Shown: in pieces, positions 24,907 to 34,804 of the stretch
Layout: the number at the start of each line of letters is the position of its first letter
Position numbering within the stretch: position 1 is the first letter of the stretch
Assembly: GCA_945903645.1 (NCBI GenBank)
Contig: CAMDOM010000001.1
Coordinates: forward strand, 54,491-118,490
Direction of reading: 5' to 3'
From: Chryseobacterium gleum
GTDB lineage: Bacteria > Bacteroidota > Bacteroidia > UBA10329
DNA: 64,000 nucleotides
Position numbers and translations under genes: made by a program
The notes under the pieces: generated by a model
The model's database searches: none
What the model was told of the DNA's origin: nothing
Seen by the model: only the letters and a program-made list of their open reading frames with translations

Positions 24907-26436
24907 ATGCAAGAGACCATTTTGATACTTGATTTTGGTTCACAATACACGCAACTTATTGCCAGAAGAGTGCGTGAACTAAATGTTTATTGTGAAATTC
25001 ATCCATTCAATAAACCACCGCAATTGGGTGCGCATATCAAAGGTGTAATCCTTTCTGGTAGTCCATGTTCTGTTCGCGATGCAAATGCGCTTATTCCAGA
25101 TTTGAGTGCTATTCGTGGAAAATTGCCTCTTTTGGGTGTTTGCTACGGAGCGCAATATTTGGCATTTGCAAATGGAGGAAATGTGGAGCCGTCCAACACC
25201 AGAGAATATGGTCGTTCTGAGCTCAATTTTGTGAATCACGATAATCGTTTGCTCAAAGGTGTGCCAACCAGTTCGCAAGTATGGATGTCGCATGGAGATA
25301 CCATCACAGCATTGCCAGCTAACGCATCAATTATTGGAAGTACAACGGACGTGAAAGTTGCTGCATTTCAGTTTCAAAATGAAGAGACCTATGGCATTCA
25401 GTTCCATCCTGAGGTGACCCATTCCGTTGATGGATTAACTCTCTTACGCAATTTTGTTGTTGGAATTTGTGGGTGCAAACAAGACCATACACCCGATTCA
25501 TTCATAGAAAGCACTGTTTCGCAATTGAAACAAGAACTTGGGAATGATCGCGTTGTTCTAGGTCTCTCTGGCGGAGTGGATAGCAGTGTGGCAGCTATGT
25601 TGCTTGCCAAAGCTATTGGAACTAACCTCTACTGCATTTTTGTGGATAATGGGTTACTCCGTAAAAATGAGTTTGAAACGGTTTTGGAAACGTATCAAGG
25701 TCTTGGTTTGAATGTGAAAGGAGTAGATGCGAAAAAGCACTTTCTTGATGAGTTGAAAGGAGAATCGGATCCAGAAACTAAGCGAAAAATTATTGGCCGC
25801 GTGTTTATCGAAGTTTTTGACCGCGAAGCACATGGCATTCAAGATGTGAAATGGTTAGCGCAAGGCACCATTTATCCCGACATCATTGAGTCGGTATCGG
25901 TGAAAGGCCCTTCGGCAACAATAAAGAGCCACCATAATGTAGGTGGATTGCCCGATTTCATGAAATTGAAAGTGGTGGAGCCATTAAAAACGTTGTTTAA
26001 AGATGAAGTTCGTGAAGTAGGCAAACATCTTGGATTGCCAGATCGTTTGTTGGGAAGGCATCCGTTTCCTGGACCTGGCCTTGCTATTCGAATTTTGGGG
26101 GACATCACCGAGGAAAAAGTTCGCATTTTGCAAGAAGTGGATCACATTTTCATTTCCGCGTTGCGCGAATTTGATTTGTATGACTCGGTGTGGCAGGCAG
26201 GAGCGATTTTCCTTCCTGTGAATAGCGTGGGCGTTATGGGTGACGAGCGTACCTATGAAAATGCCGTTTGTCTTCGCGCTGTTTCTTCTCGCGATGGAAT
26301 GACGGCCGATTGGTGTCACTTACCCTATGAGTTTCTCGGAACCGTCAGCAATCGTATCATCAATAAGGTGAAAGGAATCAATCGGGTGGTGTATGATATT
26401 TCATCAAAACCGCCAGCTACTATCGAGTGGGAATAA
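24907..26436 (+). CDS. guaA: GMP synthase (glutamine-hydrolysing)
   Basis: Converts XMP to GMP with glutamine and ATP. The class I amidotransferase part has the Cys nucleophile in [12 protein letters not shown] and the His/Glu in QFHPEVTHS. The ATP pyrophosphatase loop is [16 protein letters not shown]. The C-terminal dimerisation domain contains '[16 protein letters not shown]' and ends KPPATIEWE as usual. Full length (509 aa). The next gene starts about 90 bp on. Confidence 0.98.
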   Translation: MQETILILDFGSQYTQLIARRVRELNVYCEIHPFNKPPQLGAHIKGVILSGSPCSVRDANALIPDLSAIRGKLPLLGVCYGAQYLAFANGGNVEPSNTREYGRSELNFVNHDNRLLKGVPTSSQVWMSHGDTITALPANASIIGSTTDVKVAAFQFQNEETYGIQFHPEVTHSVDGLTLLRNFVVGICGCKQDHTPDSFIESTVSQLKQELGNDRVVLGLSGGVDSSVAAMLLAKAIGTNLYCIFVDNGLLRKNEFETVLETYQGLGLNVKGVDAKKHFLDELKGESDPETKRKIIGRVFIEVFDREAHGIQDVKWLAQGTIYPDIIESVSVKGPSATIKSHHNVGGLPDFMKLKVVEPLKTLFKDEVREVGKHLGLPDRLLGRHPFPGPGLAIRILGDITEEKVRILQEVDHIFISALREFDLYDSVWQAGAIFLPVNSVGVMGDERTYENAVCLRAVSSRDGMTADWCHLPYEFLGTVSNRIINKVKGINRVVYDISSKPPATIEWE

Positions 26437-26523
26437 TAGTTGTAACTCTGATTGTCGCTCAATCTCGAAACATTACCTTCAACCACTGATTTAGAGCGTT
26501 TAAATGTTCTGAATTCCAACAGA

Positions 26524-28158
26524 ATGAGGAAAATACTATATTTTTTCTTGTGCATTCTTCCCTTCGCTACATTGGCCCAAGATGGAACAGTGCTGCGTTC
26601 AGATAGCCTCGTTCGAGTAGATGGGGAGGGCTTCCTGATTCATCAAATTGCCCCAAAACAAACGCTCTTTTCAATTGCTAAGGAGTATGGTATGACGTTG
26701 AGCCGATTGGTTTTTAGCAATCCAGGCGTTTTGGAAGGAATACAACCGGGTCAGTTTATACGAATTCCAAAAACCTACTTGGATGAAAATCTGAATGTAA
26801 AACCTGCAGAATCGTTGCAGGCTGATGGTGAATATGTGCTGTATGAAGTGCCATCAAAAATGACGCTTTATTCGGTAGCCAAAGAGCATAACACTACCGT
26901 AACTGCTTTGATGGATGCCAATCCTACATTGGTTGATGGATTGAAAGTAGGAAGTACAATCCGTATTCCTGTGGCTCGTCTTATTTCTCCCGAACAAAAA
27001 GGCGGTATGGATATGGAACGCAGAGAAACGCAAGTAATTTCTGAGCCTGCTAAAATTCGCCCTTTGGCTTCTGGCGCTTTTAATGTGAGCGTGTTATTGG
27101 ATTTCTATTTGAATGAGAACGATTCGCTATTCAATGGACAACAGCAACGCAAGCCAGAAGTATATAGCCGTTCGGAAATGGCGCTTCAATTTTATGAAGG
27201 CTTGCTCATTGCGGTAGATTCTATTCGTGTTTTGGGCATTGATGTACGCCTTCGTGTTTTTGACACGCAAAACAGTGAAACTCGGGTTCAAAGCATTATT
27301 GAAAAAGGCGATTTGAAAGGCTCAGACCTAATTGTGGGACCTTTTTACAGCGGTACCTTCAAGGTTGTATCGGCCTACGCAAAAGAGTTGGGTGTTCCAT
27401 TGGTTTCTCCAACCATACAAGGAAGTCAGATTATTCAGGATAATCCTGCAGTATTCAAGATAATCCCAACGGAGGAACAAATGATGGTGGCATTGGGAAA
27501 GTACCTTTCAAAATTGAAGGGCACTAATAATGTAGTTATGCATTATGGCAAGCCAGAGGAGCAAGCCTTAATGTGGCGTTTTCGCAAGGGCTTAGACGCT
27601 GGTAATCCTGGAAATCGTCCTTCGTTTCCAAGTGTAGATGCGAGCAAAGGTTTGCGCGATTCAGTCTTTCACCGGCTATCATCCACATTGCCAAACCATC
27701 TCGTTATTCTCACCAAACAAGAGGCTCGTGTCGCATCGTTAGCACGAACTGTAAGTACGTGGGGCGAAAAAATGAATATCACGGTCTATGGTCTTTCGGA
27801 CTGGCCAGACTTCCGAAATGTGGAGATGGATTATTTCGATAAAATGAAATTGCATGTGCCCGAGCCCTTCCGAGTGGACTATGAAGACGAAGCAACACAA
27901 CGCTTCATTCTAGAATTTAGAAACCGTTATGCAACTGAGCCGAATACCTTTGCCTATCGCGGTTTTGATATTGGAATTCATTTCTTGCGCGCCTTGCCGG
28001 GAATTCGAAAAGAAGGTGCAGCTCACATGCTTAAGGTGAAAGACCGTGGTTTGCAATCCGATTTTGATTGGAAACAAGAATCGGGTCAAGGTTTCGAAAA
28101 CGGAAGCCCACGCATTGTGAATTATACAGGGCTTAAAGCAACATTCGAGCGGCCGTGA
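26524..28158 (+). CDS. LysM-domain, periplasmic-binding-protein-like protein
   Basis: The track start is 24 codons early; ATG 26524 opens a signal peptide (MRKILYFFLCILPFATLAQ). Two LysM modules follow (HQIAPKQTLFSIAKEYGMTL and YEVPSKMTLYSVAKEHNTTV), which bind peptidoglycan. The remaining 370 residues resemble the type 1 periplasmic binding fold of branched amino acid receptors (DLIVGPFYSGTFKVVSAYAK, VPLVSPTIQGS). In this group the binding domain is not attached to a transporter, so it may sense wall fragments or act structurally. The stop overlaps the hemF start by 4 bp (GTGA). Confidence 0.85.
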   Translation: MRKILYFFLCILPFATLAQDGTVLRSDSLVRVDGEGFLIHQIAPKQTLFSIAKEYGMTLSRLVFSNPGVLEGIQPGQFIRIPKTYLDENLNVKPAESLQADGEYVLYEVPSKMTLYSVAKEHNTTVTALMDANPTLVDGLKVGSTIRIPVARLISPEQKGGMDMERRETQVISEPAKIRPLASGAFNVSVLLDFYLNENDSLFNGQQQRKPEVYSRSEMALQFYEGLLIAVDSIRVLGIDVRLRVFDTQNSETRVQSIIEKGDLKGSDLIVGPFYSGTFKVVSAYAKELGVPLVSPTIQGSQIIQDNPAVFKIIPTEEQMMVALGKYLSKLKGTNNVVMHYGKPEEQALMWRFRKGLDAGNPGNRPSFPSVDASKGLRDSVFHRLSSTLPNHLVILTKQEARVASLARTVSTWGEKMNITVYGLSDWPDFRNVEMDYFDKMKLHVPEPFRVDYEDEATQRFILEFRNRYATEPNTFAYRGFDIGIHFLRALPGIRKEGAAHMLKVKDRGLQSDFDWKQESGQGFENGSPRIVNYTGLKATFERP

Positions 28159-29054
28159 GTTGTACAAAGCAGGAGATAATTGACGGTTTTCGGGCGCTTC
28201 AACTCCGAATAACCAATCAATTGGAAGCAGAAGATGGTTTAGGTCAATTTCGTGAAGATGCATGGGAGCGGCCCGGTGGTGGTGGTGGTTTTTCGCGCAT
28301 TATGGAAGCTGGAGCTGTAATAGAGAAAGGAGGTGTGAATTTCTCGGCAGTTCATGGTCATCTTCCCGAAAATGTCACCAAGGCTTTAGGTGTGGCAGAT
28401 GCAGCTTTTTTGGCCACAGGAGTAAGCATTGTAATCCATCCTAATAGCCCGCTGGTTCCTATTATCCACATGAATGTGCGCTATTTCGAAATGGAAAATG
28501 GCACGTGGTGGTTTGGTGGCGGCATCGACCTTACACCGCATTATGTGGTAGAGGCTGATGCCAAATTCTTTCATGTGGCATTAAAAGCCACTTGTGATAG
28601 GACGGACGCTTCGTTTTACCCAAAATTCAAGCAATGGGCAGATGATTATTTCTATATTAAACATCGCAAGGAAACCCGCGGAATTGGCGGTATTTTCTTC
28701 GATAGATTAAACAGTGATAGCGGCCAAACCAAGCAGCAATTATGGAATTTTGTGCTGGCTGTTGGTGATACATTTGCCCCAACGTATCGGGTCTTGATGG
28801 CACGCCATAAAGAAGAAATGTTTACCGATGCGCAACGCCAATGGCAGTTATTGCGTAGAGGTCGTTATGTGGAATTCAATTTGGTTTACGACAAAGGCAC
28901 CAAGTTTGGACTTGATACGGATGGTCGCATTGAGAGCATTTTGATGAGTTTGCCAACTCTTGCTTCATGGGTATACGACCATAAAGTAGAACCAAATTCA
29001 GAAGAAGAAAAGACTTTAGGTCTGTTACGAAAAGGAGTGAATTGGGTTGAATAG
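28155..29054 (+). CDS. hemF: Oxygen-dependent coproporphyrinogen III oxidase
   Basis: Decarboxylates coproporphyrinogen III to protoporphyrinogen IX using O2 during haem synthesis. Motifs: 'WERPGGGGGFSRIMEAGAVIEKGGVNFS', 'WFGGGIDLTPHY', 'HRKETRGIGGIFFD', 'RRGRYVEFNLVYDKGTKFGL', 'ESILMSLP'. Full length (299 aa). The start is GTG in a GTGA overlap with the LysM gene, implying translational coupling between two unrelated functions. Presence indicates an aerobic lifestyle. Confidence 0.97.
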   Translation: MSCTKQEIIDGFRALQLRITNQLEAEDGLGQFREDAWERPGGGGGFSRIMEAGAVIEKGGVNFSAVHGHLPENVTKALGVADAAFLATGVSIVIHPNSPLVPIIHMNVRYFEMENGTWWFGGGIDLTPHYVVEADAKFFHVALKATCDRTDASFYPKFKQWADDYFYIKHRKETRGIGGIFFDRLNSDSGQTKQQLWNFVLAVGDTFAPTYRVLMARHKEEMFTDAQRQWQLLRRGRYVEFNLVYDKGTKFGLDTDGRIESILMSLPTLASWVYDHKVEPNSEEEKTLGLLRKGVNWVE

Positions 29055-29083
29055 AATCCCCTAACAGGAGCAATCTATTTCAA

Positions 29084-29767
29084 TCACATCCTGATTATTT
29101 TACCGTCTTCCATTTCTATTATTCGATTGGTTCGGGCTGCAAATTCATTGTCGTGGGTTACAATCAAAAGCGATTGACCAAACTCCTGTGCCAATTGCTG
29201 AAATATACCGAATACAATATCACTATTCTTTTTGTCGAGATTGCCTGTGGGTTCATCACCCATAATTATTAGGGGATCATTGATTAAGGCACGGGCAATG
29301 GCTACCCGTTGCTTCTGCCCGCCAGACAGTTGATTGGGAGTTTTTCGAGCCTCACTATCAATTCCTAAAAGTTTGAGTTTTTCCATTGCCCTATGCTCTA
29401 CTTCTTTCGCGCTGTATTTCCCCAGTTTTAGACCAGGAAGCATCACATTTCTCAGAACCGAAAACTCGTTGAGGAGATAATGGAACTGAAATACAAATCC
29501 AATTTTCTCGTTGCGCACACGTGCCAATTCACCTTCCTTTTTGCCTTTCATGCTAATGCCATCTATGAACAATTCACCATCATAGTCGGTATCCATGGTA
29601 GATAAAATATAGAGCAAGGTCGACTTTCCGCAACCTGATTTCCCAATCACCGATACAAACTCGCCTTTGTGTATAGCGAAGTTTATGTCCTTAAGAACTT
29701 GCACCGTTACAGGGTCGTGAAAAGACTTCGAAACCTGAACAGCTTCCAATACTTTGCCTTCCATCAT
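29084..29767 (-). CDS. LolD/MacB-type ABC transporter ATPase
   Basis: Walker A '[14 protein letters not shown]', Q-loop '[14 protein letters not shown]', signature [15 protein letters not shown], Walker [15 protein letters not shown] and the H-loop LIVTHD are all intact in 227 residues. It powers the FtsX-like permease whose stop overlaps its start (ATGA). With the adaptor lipoprotein upstream it forms a MacAB-like exporter. Substrate unknown. Confidence 0.95.
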   Translation of the reverse strand: MMEGKVLEAVQVSKSFHDPVTVQVLKDINFAIHKGEFVSVIGKSGCGKSTLLYILSTMDTDYDGELFIDGISMKGKKEGELARVRNEKIGFVFQFHYLLNEFSVLRNVMLPGLKLGKYSAKEVEHRAMEKLKLLGIDSEARKTPNQLSGGQKQRVAIARALINDPLIIMGDEPTGNLDKKNSDIVFGIFQQLAQEFGQSLLIVTHDNEFAARTNRIIEMEDGKIIRM

Positions 29768-31023
29768 TTGCCGCGTATGGTAATCACAGGGTCTATTTTA
29801 CTTGCCTTGCGCGAAGGAAAATATCCTGCCATATAGGTGGTGATAATTGAGAAAATACCTCCAATTATATAGAAGTTGGGATTGTAGTTAATAGGATATG
29901 TTTTTATAGTGGGAAGTGCTGCGGTAACGAATGGCACTTGGTCGATGATGGCCGAAACCGCTAAGCCCCCAAGAATGCCTAAGGTTCCACCAAACAGTCC
30001 AATGCTGAGGGCAATTACTATGAAAATTGCATTTACGTCATTGCCAGAAAATCCAGTGGCTTTAAGTATAGCTATCGAATCCATTTTATCGTAAATCATC
30101 ATGTTGAGAATATTGTAAATTCCAAATCCTGCAACAATCAAGAGGGTGATTCCTACCGCATAGGAAATAAGAGTTCTAACAAAACTTCCAGTTTCAAATT
30201 GAGAATTTGCCGTTTGGATATCTAACGCTTCAACCTCAAATAGCTTCCCGTATTGCTTTGCAAGATCTGGTGCTTGAGTAATGTCTTTTAACTTGATTTG
30301 AATATCGGTAACGTATCCGGCCGATTCTCCAAGGAGCTTTTGTGCTGTTGCTATAGATGCGTAACTCTGCACTTTATCCACATCCTGAAGTCCCGACTGG
30401 AAAAAACCAACCACTTTTAGCGGCATTCTGTCGCCTTTGGCCGTGGTTATCTGAATCACATCTCCAATGTTAGCAAGCATTTTCTCGGCAGCTCCAATCC
30501 CGAGAATAATACTGTTTGGGGTATTCTTCAAATCGACATAATTTCCAGAAACTACGTAATCGCTGAAGGTGAAAAGTTTATTCTCAGCATCAACCTCAAT
30601 TCCGTTGATTACCCCCGTAAGGTCAATGGCGCCAACGTTGTAAAACACCTGAGCGGTAATTTTTGGTGCAATACCCAATACGCGCTCATCGGTTCTAAGT
30701 GCTTGCATTATCGCACCGCTATTTCGAATTTCTAATTGTTCATTTTTGGGTTTTACTGACCTAACAAAATTGTAGTGATTTTTATAACCAAGCGCCTTAT
30801 CAATAGGTTGGAATTTCGATGGTTGAATCTCGTTGTATAACCGAATGTGAGGTGTTCGGTTAACAATTAAACTATCGAGCATATCATTTAGTCCCGACAT
30901 AAAACTAAGCAAGGCAATAAACATTGTGATACTAAATGTAACTCCAATTGCAGCTACCAAGGTCTGTTTCCATCTTGCTAGTAGTAATGCTTTGGAAACA
31001 CTAAGTATTAAACCCACCTTCAT
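29764..31023 (-). CDS. MacB/LolE-type ABC permease
   Basis: A 419-residue FtsX-family permease: N-terminal helix (VAAIGVTFSITMFIALLSFM), a periplasmic core domain, and three C-terminal helices (about 287-310, 332-358, 378-400) with 'FGIYNILNMMIYDKMDSIAILKATGF', which is the family's coupling helix, and the end [14 protein letters not shown]. It overlaps both neighbours by 4 bp (ATGA) and so is tightly coupled with adaptor and ATPase. Confidence 0.95.
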   Translation of the reverse strand: MKVGLILSVSKALLLARWKQTLVAAIGVTFSITMFIALLSFMSGLNDMLDSLIVNRTPHIRLYNEIQPSKFQPIDKALGYKNHYNFVRSVKPKNEQLEIRNSGAIMQALRTDERVLGIAPKITAQVFYNVGAIDLTGVINGIEVDAENKLFTFSDYVVSGNYVDLKNTPNSIILGIGAAEKMLANIGDVIQITTAKGDRMPLKVVGFFQSGLQDVDKVQSYASIATAQKLLGESAGYVTDIQIKLKDITQAPDLAKQYGKLFEVEALDIQTANSQFETGSFVRTLISYAVGITLLIVAGFGIYNILNMMIYDKMDSIAILKATGFSGNDVNAIFIVIALSIGLFGGTLGILGGLAVSAIIDQVPFVTAALPTIKTYPINYNPNFYIIGGIFSIITTYMAGYFPSRKASKIDPVITIRGK

Positions 31024-32102
31024 TCGGTGGGTTTTATCAGTTCATCTTGGGCAGTTATGCCAGACAGAATCTCCACTTGTTTGTAGTCTTTTAAGCCCGT
31101 TACAACCTTTACTGTATCTCCACTGCTTTTTAATACGATAGAATCATTTAGTATGTATTCGCGTGGCACGAGTAGCGCATTATTCTTAGTTTGTAGCACA
31201 ATATTGGCCTCAAAGGTTACGTTGGGATAGAGCAAATCGGGCTGTTTTACAAATTCAGCCTCCACCAAAAATGTTTTGCTTCGTTCGTTCATCATAGGAT
31301 AGATGCGAGATACTTTGGCTTCAAACACTTGGTCTTTGTAGCTGTCTAATGTGACCAAAACAGGCAAGTCCTTTTTGATTTTGAAGATGTCGTTTTCATC
31401 CACTTGCATTTCGAGAAAGAAATGTTGCGCATCGCCAATAACGGCCAGTGCAGTTTGCGGGCTCACCATTTCGCCTTTCACTTTATACAGGCTATAAACC
31501 ACACCATCTACTGCGCTTTTAGGCATAAAATCGCTTTCCATTTGGTTCGAAATGGCCAAGTTGTTTTGCGATTGCGATGAAGATAAATTGAGTTGGCGCT
31601 TGAGGTCGTTGTATTTAATAATGGCCGAACGATAGGTACTTTCTGCGTTATCAAATGCCAATTGGCGCTGTTCCAACTGCACTTCTGAACCTATTTTTTG
31701 ATTCCACAGTTTTTGTTGTCGCACCAATAGCACCGAATCATTTTCCATCCTGCTTTTTGCAAGGGCTATCAATTGTTTGGCATCGGTTAGTTTATCTTCA
31801 TTAGCTTTCAAATCGGCAAATGAGGCCGCAAGCTGAGCGTTATTCTTATTTAATCGCTGGGTTTCGTTTACAATAGAAAGGATGATAGTGCCTTTTTTAA
31901 TCGTGTCGCCTTCCGAAACAAATACCTCATTGATAATGCCACTTGCCGCAGCAAACAACTGATACTGATTTCTGCTTTTTATTAATCCAGACGCATAAAT
32001 GGATTCAGAAATTGCAGCCAATTTGGGCTTTACTTTTTTCACATCCTTGCCGCAGGAAAAAAGAAATATTACCACCATCAAATAGAAGAAACCTAAACGC
32101 AT
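31020..32102 (-). CDS. Membrane-fusion (HlyD/MacA-like) adaptor lipoprotein
   Basis: The lipoprotein signal ends at C17 (IFLFSCGKD). Then come a split biotinyl-lipoyl domain (ASGIINEVFVSEGDTIKKGTIIL and 'AVDGVVYSLYKVKGEMVSPQTALAVIGD'), a long alpha-hairpin (about 85-180, rich in K, Q, L), and beta-barrel/proximal domains (PVLVTLDSYKDQVFEAKVSRIYP). It bridges the permease below to an outer-membrane duct. No TolC-like gene lies nearby. First gene of the three-gene minus-strand operon. Confidence 0.93.
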   Translation of the reverse strand: MRLGFFYLMVVIFLFSCGKDVKKVKPKLAAISESIYASGLIKSRNQYQLFAAASGIINEVFVSEGDTIKKGTIILSIVNETQRLNKNNAQLAASFADLKANEDKLTDAKQLIALAKSRMENDSVLLVRQQKLWNQKIGSEVQLEQRQLAFDNAESTYRSAIIKYNDLKRQLNLSSSQSQNNLAISNQMESDFMPKSAVDGVVYSLYKVKGEMVSPQTALAVIGDAQHFFLEMQVDENDIFKIKKDLPVLVTLDSYKDQVFEAKVSRIYPMMNERSKTFLVEAEFVKQPDLLYPNVTFEANIVLQTKNNALLVPREYILNDSIVLKSSGDTVKVVTGLKDYKQVEILSGITAQDELIKPTE

Positions 32103-32295
32103 AGGACAAAGGTATCTGTTGCTCTAATCAGAAATATGATTAAAGACAGGAGTTTTGAGATATAGATGAATTATAAATTCGAGAGGGGTGGCTGCAACCC
32201 CAAAAGAAATGGTTTAATTTGTCGTCTATTCTTCAACGAAGCGCTATAGCCCTACTTTACTTCTTTTCTTTCTGAATCGATACGTAACGGCCAAT

Positions 32296-33387
32296 TTGAA
32301 ACGGGCGATTGTCTCTGTAATTAACGACCTAGCCACCGACCAACGGGTGCATCGCCATTGCCTTACGTTGCAGGCCAAGGGCTACGATGTGGTACTTATT
32401 GGTAGAGTGCATCATGGTAGCACAACCTTAGCTGAACGCAGCTACAAAATGTACCGCATGTGGTTGTTGGTAGATAAGGGGCCGCTTTTTTATGCATGGT
32501 TTAACATTGCCCTCTTTTTTCAGTTGCTCTTTCGCAGGGGCGATGTGTATTTCGCCAACGACCTCGATACGCTTCTGCCCAATTTCATCGCAAGTACCCT
32601 GAAACGAAAACCACTTATTTACGATAGTCACGAATACTTTACTCAAGTGCCTGAGTTAGTTGATAGGCCAAGGATACAAGCCATTTGGGCTACACTAGAA
32701 AAGGCAATCGTGCCGCGATTGAAACATCCGTTTACGGTAAGTGCCGACATTGCCGAAGCCTACCAGCGGCAGTATGGTGTAAAATTTCAAGTGCTTCGAA
32801 ATTTGCCATTGCTTCAAGAATTCAAAGAGGTTCAACCGGTTCAACCACCCGTTATTCTATATCAAGGAGCGGTGAATGTTGGGCGAGGCGTTGATTTGGC
32901 CATTCGAGCTATAGCTTTTGTTGACCATGCGGTGCTTCACATAGCAGGAACTGGCGATGTGATTGACGAAATGAAACAGCTTTCGCGCGATTTGAAGTTG
33001 GAGAACCGTGTGGTATTTCTTGGCCGCATTCCTTTCGAGAAGCTTGCTGGTTTTACCCAAAGGGCATCTATCGGCATATCGATAGAAGAATCGCTAGGGC
33101 TCAATTATCAGTATGCCTTACCGAATAAACTGTTCGATTACATCCATGCACAGGTACCAGTTTTGGTAGCAAATCTGCCAGCTATGGCCGATGTGGTCAC
33201 CGAATATGGGGTAGGGCAGGTGTTGCATAGCCGCGATCCGGAACAAGTGGCAGCGCAACTAGAAGCCATGCTTGATGCGGATAAACAAAACGAATGGCGC
33301 GCCAATTGCCGTACTGCTGCCTTGAATTTAAATTGGCAGAAGGAAGTAACCGTTTTGGAACAACTGTTAGAAAGATTTCATGATTAA
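32296..33387 (+). CDS. Glycosyltransferase family 4-like
   Basis: GT-B fold: an N-terminal acceptor domain (AIVSVINDLATDQRVHRHCLTLQAKGYDVVLIGR) and a C-terminal nucleotide-sugar domain (VILYQGAVNVGRGVDLAIRA, LHIAGTGDVIDEMKQL, VVFLGRIPFEKLAGF, SIGISIEESLGLNYQYALPNKLFDYI). The start is probably TTG 32296, since no ATG preserves the first strand. It overlaps the next glycosyltransferase by 8 bp, so the two likely act in one glycan pathway. Acceptor and sugar unknown. Confidence 0.9.
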   Translation: MKRAIVSVINDLATDQRVHRHCLTLQAKGYDVVLIGRVHHGSTTLAERSYKMYRMWLLVDKGPLFYAWFNIALFFQLLFRRGDVYFANDLDTLLPNFIASTLKRKPLIYDSHEYFTQVPELVDRPRIQAIWATLEKAIVPRLKHPFTVSADIAEAYQRQYGVKFQVLRNLPLLQEFKEVQPVQPPVILYQGAVNVGRGVDLAIRAIAFVDHAVLHIAGTGDVIDEMKQLSRDLKLENRVVFLGRIPFEKLAGFTQRASIGISIEESLGLNYQYALPNKLFDYIHAQVPVLVANLPAMADVVTEYGVGQVLHSRDPEQVAAQLEAMLDADKQNEWRANCRTAALNLNWQKEVTVLEQLLERFHD

Positions 33388-34498
33388 ACACGTTCATCTT
33401 ATCGCGTTCGATGTTCCGTATCCGGCCAATTATGGCGGTGTGATTGACGTGTATTATAAGGTGAAGGCGCTGGCAGACATGGGCGTTAGCGTGCATTTAC
33501 ATTGCTTCGAATATGGACGTCCTCCTGCCAAGGAGCTGAAATCTATTTGCGCTAGCGTAAACTATTACAGGCGGCATACCACTCGGAGCTACCTATTTCG
33601 TAGAAAACCTTACATCGTGGTAACTCGGTCGTCCGATGCTTTGATGGCTAACCTGCTCAAAAACAATTATCCCATACTTTACGAAGGCCTGCATACCTGC
33701 CTTTCGTTAGACGATGAGCGCCTTATGCATCGCCACAAGGTGGTGCGTACACACAATATCGAACACGAATACTACCGCAACTTGGCGGATGTAGAGCGCA
33801 ACCCATTCAAACGCTATTACTTTGGCAATGAAGCGGAGAAGTTGAAACGCTTCGAGCGCATTTTATGCAACGCACAAGCGATAGCAGCCATATCGCAAGC
33901 CGATGCCGCATATTTGGATAAGCACTATCCTAATGTGAACCATATTACAGCGTTTCATCCAAATACAGAAGTGCAATGCCGCGTTGGTAAAGGGGAATAT
34001 TGTTTGTATCACGGCAATTTGGACGTGGGTGAGAACAACGAAGCAGCGCTGTATTTGGTCCGAAAAATCTTCAACGCGATGAACATTCCGTTGATAATTG
34101 CCGGAAGCAAACCATCTGCGGAGTTGCAAGCCGAAGTGGCCAAGTATGCCCATATCGAACTGCGCGCCAATGGTACTACCGAAGAAATACACGATTTGGT
34201 GCGCAATGCTCAAATCAATGTGTTGCCCACGTTTCAGGCCACAGGCATCAAACTTAAATTATTGGCTGCCTTATTCATGGGTAGGCATTGCGTGGTTAAT
34301 CCACCAATGGCGAATAAAACAGGGCTCGAATCATTGTGTTTGGTAGAGGAAAACGACAGACGTTTTTTTGCTGCAATACAACGGCTATTCGCTACGGAAT
34401 TTGCTGAGGAGGATATAGAAAAACGGAAGAAGATACTCCTATCGGAGTTTTCGAATCGGTCTTCTGTAGCATCATTAATGGCGTTGCTTTTTCCATAA
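33380..34498 (+). CDS. Glycosyltransferase (GT4-like)
   Basis: A 372-residue GT-B-type protein: N-terminal domain VHLIAFDVPYPANYGGVIDV, VVRTHNIEHEYYRNLA, and a C-terminal domain with CLYHGNLDVGENNEAALYLV and 'INVLPTFQATGIKLKLLAALFMGRHCVVN', which stand for the donor-binding E-x7-E region (here TGIK...LK). It begins within the end of the preceding glycosyltransferase. Function unknown beyond sugar transfer. Confidence 0.85.
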   Translation: MIKHVHLIAFDVPYPANYGGVIDVYYKVKALADMGVSVHLHCFEYGRPPAKELKSICASVNYYRRHTTRSYLFRRKPYIVVTRSSDALMANLLKNNYPILYEGLHTCLSLDDERLMHRHKVVRTHNIEHEYYRNLADVERNPFKRYYFGNEAEKLKRFERILCNAQAIAAISQADAAYLDKHYPNVNHITAFHPNTEVQCRVGKGEYCLYHGNLDVGENNEAALYLVRKIFNAMNIPLIIAGSKPSAELQAEVAKYAHIELRANGTTEEIHDLVRNAQINVLPTFQATGIKLKLLAALFMGRHCVVNPPMANKTGLESLCLVEENDRRFFAAIQRLFATEFAEEDIEKRKKILLSEFSNRSSVASLMALLFP

Positions 34499-34804
34499 GC
34501 ACAGTTTTCGGAGATGGTGCATTACTTTTGAACCAAATTACGTTCATGAGGCGTTTCCTTTCCGATTCGCTCTGCTCTTTATTGTGCCTTCTATAGCCGC
34601 TTGCTCCGATTCGGAAGATGGCACGGGCCACCATTACCTGACATGGGGCACAACTGGTGGCCTAGTTTCGGCCACGGAAACCGATGAAAACGCTTGCACC
34701 TAAGGGATTACAGGTGTTGCGGTTGGAATTTAGCGTATTCACAACCGAATTTGATTGACTGCGAAGAATCGAAAAAACTGGATTTTTAGCAGGATTTATT
34801 TTGA
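34499..34804. other. Intergenic region between glycosyltransferase and Kazal/PKD gene
   Basis: A 306-bp convergent gap. It holds the probable frameshifted lipoprotein; the rest (34704-34804) shows no gene, repeat or convincing terminator. Confidence 0.6.
34546..34703 (+). pseudogene. Probable frameshifted small lipoprotein (52 aa)
   Basis: ATG 34546 starts MRRFLS, but the frame soon stops. Shifting by one base near TTTCC at 34555-34563 joins MRRFL to RFALLFIVPSIAACSDSEDG, a textbook lipoprotein signal with lipobox IAAC, continuing to GHHYLTWGTTGGLVSATE and a stop at 34701. The second frame has no usable start of its own. It could be a decayed gene, a sequencing error in a real micro-lipoprotein, or a remnant of a longer gene. 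No relatives recognised. Confidence 0.35.
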
